Positions 34,572 to 45,226 of a stretch of 64,000 bases of DNA are shown piece by piece. The notes under the pieces were generated by a model. That model worked only from the letters and a program-made list of their open reading frames with translations, was not told the origin of the DNA and did no database searches. How positions within the stretch are numbered: the stretch's first letter is position 1; each line of letters begins with the position of its first letter. Source of the stretch: Bigelowiella natans CCMP2755 (taxonomy: Eukaryota; Cercozoa; Chlorarachniophyceae); assembly GCA_000320545.1 (NCBI GenBank), contig ADNK01002970.1, positions 1 to 64,000 of the forward strand, written 5' to 3'. Made by a program: the position numbers and the translations under genes.

Positions 34572-35729
34572 ATTATCCTTCGTTCATGCTCACGTTTCAT
34601 CGTCAGTGGGGTAATTTGAAGTCCTGGTACCTAAAAACCATTCCTCAGAGGAAGCGCATAAACGGGTAATAAGCTCCAACCATGACCACCATCATCATTG
34701 TTGTCGCCGCTATTATCCTTTACACCGACGCATGCAGACCGTCACAATAACGAAAATACAACATGGTGCCGGAGATGTATTTGGGAATACAGCAGTCTCT
34801 TGTTTCTACCACATCTGCTCATCCTTCTTTCCGTAAATCATGCAACTAAACACCCCATCTTTGCAGAATAAAGGACATGCTACAGAGTCTAGAGATGAAG
34901 GTAAATTTTCTCTTTTGAGGATTACAGAGGGGGAAAAGAGGGGGGGGGGGGGGGGTCATCTACGCACGCGTGTGTATGTGACTTATGTGCCTTTGTAAGT
35001 CTTATTCATAACGTGTTTGACAGCTAGAGGGACGTCACCACAACGGCATTGATGACTGCAAAAACATGGCTAAAATATGTGTAATATACCAGTGCCTCTG
35101 TCCTTAACATGTCACCGTATTTATGAATTTTGGAGGGGATAGAGCAATGTGGTTTCCAGCTCCCCAACATCAATTATTATCGTCACCGCCACCACCATTC
35201 GTCGTCATTAAGCTAACACCCCTCCTTCTCCCTTTTTAAACTTATACTACCAGGGGCACTTGCTAGGGCGATCCCTTAAGCCATTCGTCACCGGCAGCAC
35301 GGATAATTCCCACATGAGTGAGTGATGGGATAGATATGGAATCAAATTCTTCCAACAAAATGAGCTCTGATCTTTTTGTGTATTCATGTGAGATGATGCC
35401 ATCGATAACGCTCATCCTATCCGTGCTAGCTAGATCTGGCCTTTGATCCGTTTATCGCTTCGCCCCAAAAATATCAGGGCACATTATTCATGGGCGCGGT
35501 GGACGCGGTGGGCGCGGTGGTGCTGGTGGAAGGGGTAACTAATTCCAATATTACATGTGCGCACTGGGTATCCAACTAGAAATGCAACACTACTCTCATT
35601 TTACTAGCTGTTCCACGTGCAGGTCGCCATTTCGTTGGGAAAGGAGAAGGACGAGGTAGGAGAGGGCGAGGTAGGAGAGGGCGTGGAAGGGGGAGGCGTC
35701 TACCGGGAAGAGGAAGAGTAGCCTACTGA
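30970..35729 (+). CDS. Tpt1/KptA-like domain joined to ERI1-type exonuclease with RGG tail
   Basis: Tpt1/KptA uses NAD+ to remove the splice-junction 2'-phosphate of tRNA; ERI1 enzymes trim RNA 3' ends. Exons 30970-30987, 31105-31139, 31207-31258, 31424-31543, 31603-31743, 31803-31858, 32296-32323, 32424-32471, 32728-32777, 32944-32977, 33206-33242, 33417-33478, 33733-33789 and 34007-34071 all join in phase. The first nine read as Tpt1: RKLTLVLRHKALEFGL, MTPAGYVKLDELL, CKKQRFRI, YYIRANQ, EITSADQ, CIHGTYWDSFESI. The next read as ERI1: ASVMIDAKTG, FQQYVQP, FCTELTGVTQEFIDE, FSEALEAHEKW, CGDRDLRKIMP. After one unmodelled exon come 34607-34665 (NLKSWYLKTIPQ), 34867-34900 (IKDMLQSLEMK), 35024-35080 (LEGRHHNGIDDCKN), 35254-35317, 35478-35534 and 35623-35729. 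The last two encode an RGG/GR-rich tail, then TGA. Not seen are the Tpt1 GHS after RANQ, the Tpt1 C-terminal half, and a clear Exo I Asp-x-Glu. Confidence 0.75.
32196..32257. repeat. (CA)n-(AT)n compound microsatellite
   Basis: A CA run is followed by a long AT run, in the intron before exon 32296-32323 of the Tpt1-ERI1 gene. Confidence 0.95.
32806..32842. repeat. (GT)n microsatellite
   Basis: GT run with one GTAT interruption. It starts about 28 bp after the donor of exon 32728-32777. Confidence 0.9.
33355..33415. repeat. (CA)n microsatellite directly before an exon
   Basis: A CA-rich tract of about 60 bp runs up to the acceptor ACACAG at 33411-33416 of exon 33417-33478. The 3' splice site is therefore embedded in the repeat with almost no pyrimidine tract. 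Confidence 0.85.
33823..33856. repeat. (GGGAGAG)n tandem repeat
   Basis: Short tandem array of a 7-bp GGGAGAG-like unit starting about 35 bp after the donor of exon 33733-33789. Its G-runs could form a quadruplex on the transcript strand. Confidence 0.8.
34540..34571. repeat. (GT)n microsatellite
   Basis: GT run of about 32 bp located about 35 bp before exon 34607-34665 of the Tpt1-ERI1 gene. Confidence 0.95.
34933..34954. repeat. Poly-G tract
   Basis: G homopolymer of about 18-20 nt flanked by purines (GGGGGAAAAGAGG before it), in the intron after exon 34867-34900. Confidence 0.9.
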
Positions 35730-37094
35730 ATAGGCCATGAAATGAAAGAAGTAATTGGTGGAGTAGAACAATAGAAACTTATTTTGCATGAAATAACAAA
35801 AGTGATGTAAGCGCTGCAATGTCGCTAGGAAACGCTAGAGCACATCGTATGCTGCATGCAGCACGAGCATAGCTGAGCATTCTAGGCATGGCTTTAGTGG
35901 AGTGTAAGCGCGCAATCTGCTCAGATGCGCTGCTTAGCTCAAATGAAACGCCACTGTACAAAATCATTGCATGCATAAATACTGCCAGTGTATGCAGTAG
36001 TAATGGGAATTTTGGCGTAACTAGACAATCATGCGTGCATGCAGTGCTAAGTACAACTACGTGCTAGAGCATGCGCATTGCTATAGTAGTACTAGCACAT
36101 GCACTTGCTAGTTAGCCGCCTTCCAAAGGAAATAAATTTAGGCTATGTCCACACACATTACACACACAAAGCGATAAATCAACTTAAGACAGTGTAGTAC
36201 TAGCTCTCGACGACTTTTTGTATTTTTGTCACGGCATCATTAGATGTAGCATTGCTAGCATTGTAGACCATGCACATCCTCCTGATCAAAAGGATGGGCT
36301 CATAGCTGTTAGCGCTACTCGAATGACATGCTAGCATGTGCACGTCTAGACGTGCATGCATGCAGCATGCATGCATATAGGCTAGCGTGTAAAGTTTAAA
36401 AAGATGCTTGTCTAAATAATGGTTTTGTTTTAGAATTTGCTAGCATGTACACAAACGAAGTTCTTAATTTCTCGAACGACGCTGCGCAGCCGCGCGCACC
36501 GTCTACACGTGTTAGGCTAACAACGGTTATGTGCATCACCATGTCTAGATGTGCTAGTGTGCCAGACCGTGCCTAGCCGCCCCGTAGCACAAGAGCATGT
36601 ATATGGACTATAAAGTCCCTATGTACGTGTATGCTGTCTGCGATTACTTCATATGTGCCTTTTGCCTTACATGTACTACATGTCAGCGCACACATGTACA
36701 TATGCATCCATGTCGTGTACAAGAGCACGTGTGCTTTTTTAATGCACTACGTGAAATAATAAGTGCATGAGTACATGTGTTTACATGCGCTTACACGTAT
36801 AATAATGGACTATAAGTCCCTATACAATATACATGCACACATTTGTTGTGTAGTATTGTTAGCTAGCAGCTAGTAGTCTAGTATTGTTCACAGTCAGATA
36901 GTACACACCCTGACATGCTCCAATGCTGACCAGCAAAATGTTCGTGCTTCCGATTGCGCTGAAAACAAGTGTGGGCGCACGCACAGCATTGTTAGATTGC
37001 GCACAATTATGTTAAGTTAACAGCATAATTTTTAACAATAACAAAACGTTGACTAGGGATTCAATGGTACAAGATTATTCACATAAGTGTGGGC
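35730..37094. other. Spacer between convergent genes, dense in palindromic words
   Basis: No exon is recognisable. The region is packed with GCATGC, CATGCA, GCTAGC, CTAGCA and ACATGT words (for example 36335-36390). A near-repeat ATGGACTATAAGTCCCTAT-like phrase occurs at about 36601-36622 and 36803-36823. It separates the Tpt1-ERI1 stop (35729) from the ankyrin gene stop (37095). Confidence 0.55.
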
Positions 37095-38607
37095 CTATTT
37101 ATCCTCAGAAGCTACAACTTCTCTCAAAAACGACATAAGTGAGTCCTGGTATCTCTGGACTCCGCGTTCCATCAAAAGCTTTATTTGTCCTGTTGCGTTA
37201 TTGAGAAGTGAACTACTCTCTGCAGGGGTCAGTGTGTGGCTTTCAGATGTCTGGACATATTTCACAATGCTCCATTTGAACATCGAAAGAGCCCGCGCGC
37301 CCTTTTCGCCCTCTTCGTGAAATGGAGTGAGTACTTTAGAGTTTGCTTCCCTCCTGTTAACCCAGAATGGTGGCTGGTTGTTGCCTCTATTGAAGCACCG
37401 TTGGCCCACAGCAGTGTACCAATCGCCCATTCCCGGAGTATCTAGTCGTTTCAGCCACTTTGAATTGGGGATGTGGGGTACAACAAGATAAACAACTCTG
37501 TACTTCTCTTTGAGTATGAAATCGGCGACTGCATTCATCTGAGAAACGCCTGGGTATCCCAACCATATGATATCCTTGCCTTTGACCTCGTCGGGGTAAA
37601 ACGGTGTCAAGTTACCGGCTGCCTTGTGATCGAGAAACAGAAAATCGTGATTCATACAGTCTTTCAACCCTTGTGAGCCCCAATAATCTTCAGCTTCACG
37701 TATAAAATCCTCGCAAACATCAAACTGATCTAGCATTCTTTCTTGCTGTTGGAGGTATGTTGTCAATTTAGTCACTATTTCGCTTTTGAGGTGGGATTTC
37801 CAATTCGTCCACCAATTCGAACAGTAGCTTAGCACAATACCTCCAACCCCTCCCTTTCCAAAGTTCTTATCTAACAACTTTCGAACGCGAGTTCTCATCT
37901 TTGATGCCCTACGATGATAGCTTTTCAAAGGCCAACTCTTGAATGTACGGCGCACTTCCTTCTCTAATTTAAAACAACAATCTCTCTTCTCCGTCCTATC
38001 TTTAGGTATAATATTTGGGTTAGAGGTTTTAAGCATGAAATAGATCAAGCCAAGTCCATGCCCGATCATGGACTCCTTCCATTTGCACTCATAAGGTTCT
38101 TCCTCTGCTTGAAAAGATCTAAGATACTTGAGCCATTTCATCACTGTCGTGTATAGATTCACTTTACTTTTGGCAGCCCGCATTCGAAAATATTTTTCTG
38201 CTTGCTCTTGATGCCGCTTGTGAACACTAACAGTAACCCACCATACTAGAAACTTAAACTTTTCGGATGTGCCTCTTGCGGAGAGGAGTGGCTCTTGAAT
38301 TGGAAGTTTTTTATTCCTTGCATGCATACTTAATAATTGTTCGCCAATCTGAAAATTCATCACACATAACAAACAGCAGCAGATTTAGGTTAAGAGCTTC
38401 AATTTCGCTCTTGATATTATAACCACCCTTCCCTTTTCTGGAGCGATTGGTTTGTTTTTTAACATTAGTACCTCATCGTCCAATTGGTGTTTGCAATCCA
38501 GAAACAGGTATTTCAAAACGTCTGAATTTTCAACACATCATAATGAGCACATACATACACATAGACACATAAACACACAACACACAGCCTAAACATATAA
38601 AATAATA

Positions 38608-38647
<40 letters not shown>

Positions 38648-38663
38648 ATATATATGTGTGCGG

Positions 38664-38701
<38 letters not shown>

Positions 38702-39513
38702 TGTCATAAACAGGGACCGTTGTCAATAGTTTCTGTCCTGATCATGTTCCAAAGCAACGAGTCTATGTTGCGTGCAGCAATGGGTTTCGCATTATTTCTT
38801 AGCAAGAAATTAACCATCGGCATATTGCCTCTTGCACAAGCGATGTAGAGGGGTGATGAAATCTGACTGGCGTGTATATCCGCTGAAGGCCCGTTTGGAT
38901 CTGCTTTTGCTTCTAATAAATATTGGGCAATCTGAAGGTCCTTCCTTTTGTTTTTTTGGGCAGAGCGATGACATAGAATACCGAGAGAAGAAAGGGGGGA
39001 AGCTTTTGCTTCAATGAGAAACCTCACGGTTCTGTATTTACGATTTTCAATAGCATACATCAATGCGGTCTTTCCGTTGTATGCCTCTTCTATGTTTGCC
39101 CCGAACTTCAGCATGATTTTTGCTGCATTTATCCGGCCATTGTAGCAAGCAACCAGGAAGTTTGGTTCCCCATTGGGGCTGTGAAGGGCATCGCCTTTAA
39201 GCTCTATGATTCGCTTGATAAGTTCTCGCATCGTTTTACAAGGATTTTCCGAACTCGGGAACTCGGAGCGAAGCCCATGCATGCATACATTGTACAACTG
39301 AGACGATGGCTCGTAACTACAACTATTTTCGCGGTCCAATTCAGCAATTTCTTCACTCCAATGTTGGGTTTGTCTCGTCCGCTTTCTTTTCCGTTCTCCT
39401 GATTGCGTTCTCCGATTCGAATCCTGCCCAAAGTTTCTCAGTCGTCTTCGTTTCTGCATCTTGTAGCTGTCGCGCCCCTTCTTCCTACTTCTGACACGGG
39501 GAGGGTGCACCAA
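37095..39513 (-). CDS. Ankyrin-repeat protein with unfamiliar C-terminal domain (699 aa)
   Basis: Three exons join in phase: 38718-39513 (ATG at 39513), 38472-38521 and 37095-38348, totalling 2100 nt including the stop. The N-terminus is strongly basic (RKKGRDSYKMQKRRRLRNF), possibly nuclear. Ankyrin repeats follow: EPNFLVACYNGRINAAKIML, GKTALMYAIENRKYRTVRFL, LQIAQYLLEAKADPNG and SPLYIACARGNMPMVNFLL. The 418-codon last exon has a Trp- and Lys-rich helical part. It then has a stretch (DIIWLGYPGVSQMNAVADF, VVYLVVPHIPNSKWLKRL, PPFWVNRR) whose spacing recalls the NPPW-to-VVP-W segment of Dam-like methyltransferase domains found in some mobile elements, but with the catalytic NPPW replaced by GYPG. 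That likeness is weak and may be chance. The function is otherwise unknown. Confidence 0.8.
38610..38700. repeat. (AT)n and (GT)n compound microsatellite
   Basis: An AT run (about 38610-38641) is followed by a GT run (about 38656-38700), filling most of the first intron of the ankyrin gene (38522-38717). Confidence 0.95.
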
Positions 39514-39680
39514 TCAAGCAACTTGTGCAATGATTTAACTCCTTGTTGCGGGAGGCTGTCTCTCTTTTCCGACCGTCATTAACGGACGAATAACGGGCAT
39601 TACCGGTTATTCTCCCGACCTTTTCGCATACCAACGGTTACTGACCGCCGATGTCCTTCTTACGTGGCTCGGTAATGGAT

Positions 39681-40305
39681 TCAAGTACAAGGACGCGTGC
39701 CCATTCTAAAGTCATTCAATGCGCATAAAATGCCCTGCATTTCGTTAAAAAACGTGAAAAAAAGTGTATGGAAGGTCTGAGAAGTACCTTCACAGCGGTA
39801 GGAAGGAGGAGTCGTACATAAAGCTGGTAAGCTGGTGCGAGTAAGCCACTGCTTGCTGGTAGTGGCGCCCCTCATCTCAAGGGATAGATTGCCCACTAGC
39901 AGGAGGCGGAGAATTCGATTTAAAGTAACAAGGTTCTCTCCATTTAATCTGTTGTGCCGCGGAGCGATCTGTCTAGGTTTGAAAATAGCGTCGCTCTTTT
40001 TCTCGTGAGTTCGGAGGACGATGCTTTTCTCCCGATGCAAAATGACGCATCTTTCCAATTCCCCACGTTTTACGTTTCTTCTTAGCATTGCACGAAACAT
40101 ATTAAATACTTGTTAGATTGGAGATTGACGGCGAAGTAACATGAGTTGGCTGGGGTCCATGTTCGGACGAGGTACTTCTTCTGCGTTCTTCTGACTTGAT
40201 GTTAGTCTTATGTCTCACAAATACCCAATTTCCTACTCTGGACTTACCATAAGGTGGGGAAAGCATTCCCCAATGGAATGGAGATAGATCCCTCGATGGG
40301 CACAA
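39681..40305 (-). CDS. Doubtful open frames upstream of ankyrin gene
   Basis: A 139-codon minus frame (39681-40100, ATG at 40100, beginning MFRAMLRRNVKRGELERC) and a 67-codon frame (40102-40305) lie in the interval between the ankyrin gene and the formin gene. The composition of the first, Arg-rich and without repeats, is protein-like, but I recognise no family and see no splice pattern joining them. They could be a small gene or chance frames in the shared 5' region. Confidence 0.2.
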
Positions 40306-40450
40306 GGTAGCAATCTTCCAGCATGACTAATAATACAAGGATATTGACTAGTCGGCAGTACTGTCTCGATTTGTGTTAGGGGGGTTATCATCATACCTGT
40401 AATAACAATAAGTAGATATTGTTGGAATATGTTAGTAATGTAGACTAATT

Positions 40451-40483
40451 GGCATCATCATCATCATCATCATCATCATCATT
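40451..40483. repeat. (CAT)n microsatellite
   Basis: About 30 bp of CAT repeats upstream of the inferred formin start. Confidence 0.95.
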
Positions 40484-40665
40484 TTGTGTGTTGCTTTAAT
40501 CCAGAGACACACGAAAGCACTGCTGACAAATGTAAAGATAATCCGTGAGCGTTTTGCAAACTATGCGTATCAGGTTGTGGCCACCTAAATACATTCTTCT
40601 CCCACAAGAAATAATAGAAATTTACGATCGATCAGTGTTTTAAGTAAATTCACGTATATCCCTCG

Positions 40666-41336
40666 ATGATTGTAACTCCTAAGGTCGTCATGATGACGGA
40701 AGCTGCAGAGCAACTTTCTGACTGTTTGTCGCAGTTTTACAGGTAATTGCTCTTATTATTTTTCCAATCGGAAAAGCTTGCTCATTGTTAATATAGACTG
40801 TGTTAAATTTAGCATCAAATATCACATAACACACACATCTAGTTATACATAGAAATTGTATAGAATATAGAAATTATTCTTAAATTTGTTCTGTATTTGT
40901 ATTATGGTACGACTTAATCAGCGGTTCAAGGGATAGGGCAGCAAAGCGAAGAGTAGAGGTTAACGTTACTTCATAGTATTTAATCTGTAACCGGTTTTTG
41001 TTTAGCCTGTTATCGCTACTACATCTTCTTCCTCTGCTACTATTTGACCACTATCCCAACATATCCATGCATATATCTTCCATGCGTATTCATACATATA
41101 ATAACAGGCCTTTGAAGATGCCAACCGAGGCATGCTTGATCACGCCTCGGCCCATTTTGACGCCAAGTCATTTGAAGATAAGATACTAAACGAATTCGAC
41201 GACTTCATTGCGGATATTGAAAGGGTAGTAGCAGTAGTAATAGTAGTAGTAATAGTAGTAGTAGCAGCAGTGGGGGAATTTTGATGTTATAGTAGGAGCT
41301 TATGTCGGTGAGGACTGCATCATACATTGTGTTACC

Positions 41337-41372
<36 letters not shown>

Positions 41373-41943
41373 AAATCAAATGGAAGGGTACAGTTAAGAT
41401 ATAAAAATATCATTCATCTATCTTACGAGCGACGTCTATGCTGCCTTCCCTCTTGACTTTAGTCGTATTTCCTCATACTTATATTACCTTTTGTCTAAAA
41501 TCATCTTACATCTTTCTCCTCTCCCCCCCTCTCCTCGTCCCTCTATCCTGCCACCTCAAGGTTGAAAGGGAGATCCAGCATACTGAAATGGTTGGTGTTG
41601 TATATGTATATATATTTTATACCTGTATGAGTAAGCTTTTGTACTTTTCATTCTAGAGATCCCATGCCATGGCTTTTCTTCCTTGTTGTGAATAGTTAAT
41701 AGTAATGATACCGTCTGACAACGACAACGATGAAAATGAAAATGGCACAGATAATCCTGATAATACTCACTTTAAACAATGATAACTTGTAGGCGCATCT
41801 CGCCGTGAATGAAGTCAAATCTAGGGTATTATCACTTCTGCACAACCGAGAACTCACGTCCATTCTCTTTAACTACTATGTGTTTTATTCGATAGTATTA
41901 ATAGCAGTGTTGGCATCATTATTATCTCACCATCAACGCACAT

Positions 41944-41979
<36 letters not shown>

Positions 41980-42584
41980 TTATGATGGTCCATGGCCGAA
42001 GGTTGATCAGCTTCTTGAGCGAAAACTAGAAGAAGAGGAGGGTACTAGTACATGTCCATCTTTCGCGTGTTGTGCAGTTGTGATGATGATGATGATGATG
42101 ATGATGCAGCAAACAGGGTTCCTCTTATTCTTATTCTTCTTATTATTCACCTTGTTGATGTCGTCTTTGTTGTCATGGGTATGGATTTTATCTGCTCTAA
42201 AAACTCCTGATTACTTATCCATTTCTTCATCACCATCATTGACTATCATTGATTAGCATTTAACGAGGGTAAAGATCTAGAAGCTTCAGTGAAGAACATG
42301 GCCAAACGGTAGTAGTGAGTAAGTAGTATTTGTTGTTAGCAGTGGTTACTTACCATTTAGAAGAGTAGAAAGATGTTAGTTATTGTGAAGCTGCTTCTTA
42401 TGGTCCAATTCCAACGAATAATATACCCTCCTCGTCCCCCCCCCCCCCCCCCCTTCCTCCTCCTCCTCAAACGGTGCAAAGGTCTTCGTTCTACGATCAA
42501 ATAAAGAGAGGGGTAGATACAACAGTCAAGTATCAACTAGCTAACCGGTACTACTCTCAAAATTAGTGGAACAAAATTGTAAGA

Positions 42585-42615
<31 letters not shown>

Positions 42616-43697
42616 GAGAGAGAGTAATTAAGATAGTGTTGGTGATGACGCGACGAAGAGGAAGAAGAAGAAGATGATGATGATGATGACGGCACCCATC
42701 CATCAGAGAACAGTCAATTAACAAAACAAGAGTGTTAATTATTGCTTTTCCTTAGATTTTCTTGTTGTTCTTCTTCTTCGATATCGTTGATAGCTTTAGA
42801 CGTATGGACGACTCTCTAGTGAAGCTAATGGAGTTACAGTTCATCTTCTTCTCGGTGCTACTGCTGTGTGCTCATCAGCATTTCTTATTATCATCATCGT
42901 TTTAGATAGATTGTATCTCCCTCAATATTCTAGACACCACATGATACACCCGAAAGTTTCACTTTCAATGCTCGTAACCTCATCATTGAATACTATTACA
43001 CCACACATTTCACATTTCACATGTAACAATAATATATATATTAATATGATGGTTTACTATCTAATCAGTCGGGAGCTGGGACTTTCAGCGAGTTTCGCAA
43101 TGAGATACCGATGTATTGTCTTCCAATGCATACATGCTACTACGACTACCCCTACTCGTCATCATCAGCGTCATTAGTGATGAATATTGACCAACATCTT
43201 GATGATGAAAAGATCACAATGATATAATATGTGTACTAGGTATCACAAGCAGCAAGAACAACGATTAGCAGATATAAAGTCAAGAGGAGGAGGAGGAGGA
43301 GGCGCATATGGGTGGTTCTTATTATTATCATCAGTAGTACTAGAAGAAGGAGAAGAAGAAGAAGAAGAAAAAGTAGAGCAACAACAGCGACAACTACTAA
43401 TAAAACAATAGCACGTCTCTCTTCTAATGCCTTATGCTACACTCACAGAACAACTACTTCTAACAGCAATAATGATAAGAATAGTAATAACAATACAACT
43501 ACCACTTCTATTAGCAGCACATCTAGACATTCAATATATACTACCACCATCATCATCATCGATATTGCTTGCATTGTATCACAGGTATGAGGATGCAAAC
43601 ATCGATTTCACCGAGCTTATCAAGCAAACTCCGGTAGAAAGAAGAAGACGAAGAAGAAGAACATAGCAACCAGCAGAAGCGTATTATATATATATTG

Positions 43698-43741
<44 letters not shown>

Positions 43742-43838
43742 ATGAAGAGGGAAAGATTACCACAACACTGATATACTAGAATAATGGCAAACGTTGTCCG
43801 TGGTTACTTTATTTCTTCCTCTGACTTGTTTCTCGATG

Positions 43839-43870
<32 letters not shown>

Positions 43871-44369
43871 GGTGGTGTTCTTCTAGGTTACTATCATGCC
43901 ATTTACAAGAGTACAAAACGATCAATTTGGCTTATACTCTCTAGATGAATCATACTTCACTCCCACAAAGTACCAGTCGTTGTAATAGTTGCAGTAGTTG
44001 TAGTAGTAGTAAGTAGTAGTGTCGTAATCATTATTTTTAACGACAACTACTCTTTTTAATAAGCAATCGGTGACGTTGCTGTTATTGTTATTGCTGTGTG
44101 ATGAAATATAAGATTATTCGTTTGTGGTTATTCATTGAGATAATGTAGCATAATGTAGCATACATTAATGTAACATTGCATCCTAATCGTTTGTCTTCCT
44201 TCATAGGCCATCATCATCATCACAAGGAGGAGGAGGAAGAGGCAGTGGTGAATATTACACACCTTCAAGTACAGGAGGGGGGGGGAGCATTTCTTCATCA
44301 CGTTCACAAACACCAATAAAGAATGCTGCCGCTATGCGCCAGGTAGCAGTACTACCAATATTGTTCAAA

Positions 44370-44409
<40 letters not shown>

Positions 44410-45191
44410 TGTATTACCTTCCAACCTTCACTACTCTTCTTCTTCGGCGCGCTAATCGTATTCCCACAAATGATGATCAACGCATCACTGAACTATGAAC
44501 ATGTTATTGAATCTTAGAGCAATGGCGGCTATCATCGTCCTCCTCCTCCTCCTCTTGCATCCGTAGCAGCAGGAGTAGCAAAAGTGTATAAGGTGCAAGT
44601 ATGGACACGTCCTTTTGGCCTGACTGTCAATAGAAGAGGAGAAGTTACTCGTGTTGAAACACACGCAGAAATGGTTGGGATAGTGAAAGGAGATAAGGTG
44701 ATAATGACAGCGATGATAACGATGATGGTGATGATGACTTATATTTAGCTCATTTGCTTAACAACACACGTCGCATGATAACAATCACAAAGGTTATTGC
44801 CCTCAACGATCATTTCATAAATCCGAAGAAGTTTGGGGATATTGCGAGAGGGTCCAAGGTTCTCACACGCTATGTACTAAAAGAGATGTCAATGACTCAT
44901 TTTACCATTCATTAATACGAGCGATCCAGCACTAAGAGCGATTATTGCATATTATTGATTGTTGCGGAAGGGTAGCAAACTGCAATTCTGTTTATATTTA
45001 CTTACTATAACAATACATAGAGCTTGTCGTTAAGTGCTATAATTGATTTCTGTTGTTGTTGTTATTGTTCTTTATCGATATAATACTTGCAGCTTCCTTA
45101 CGAACTTACGTTGAGAAGAGAGACTGAATTTGGTAGCACTTACAGTTGTTGTTGCTGTTGTTATAGCTGTGGTATTTAGTAGTAGTAGTAT

Positions 45192-45226
<35 letters not shown>

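Noticed and set aside
37095-38348. Calling the ankyrin protein C-terminus a retrotransposon methyltransferase
   Set aside because: The catalytic NPPW-type motif is missing and no reverse transcriptase, recombinase or terminal repeats were seen nearby.
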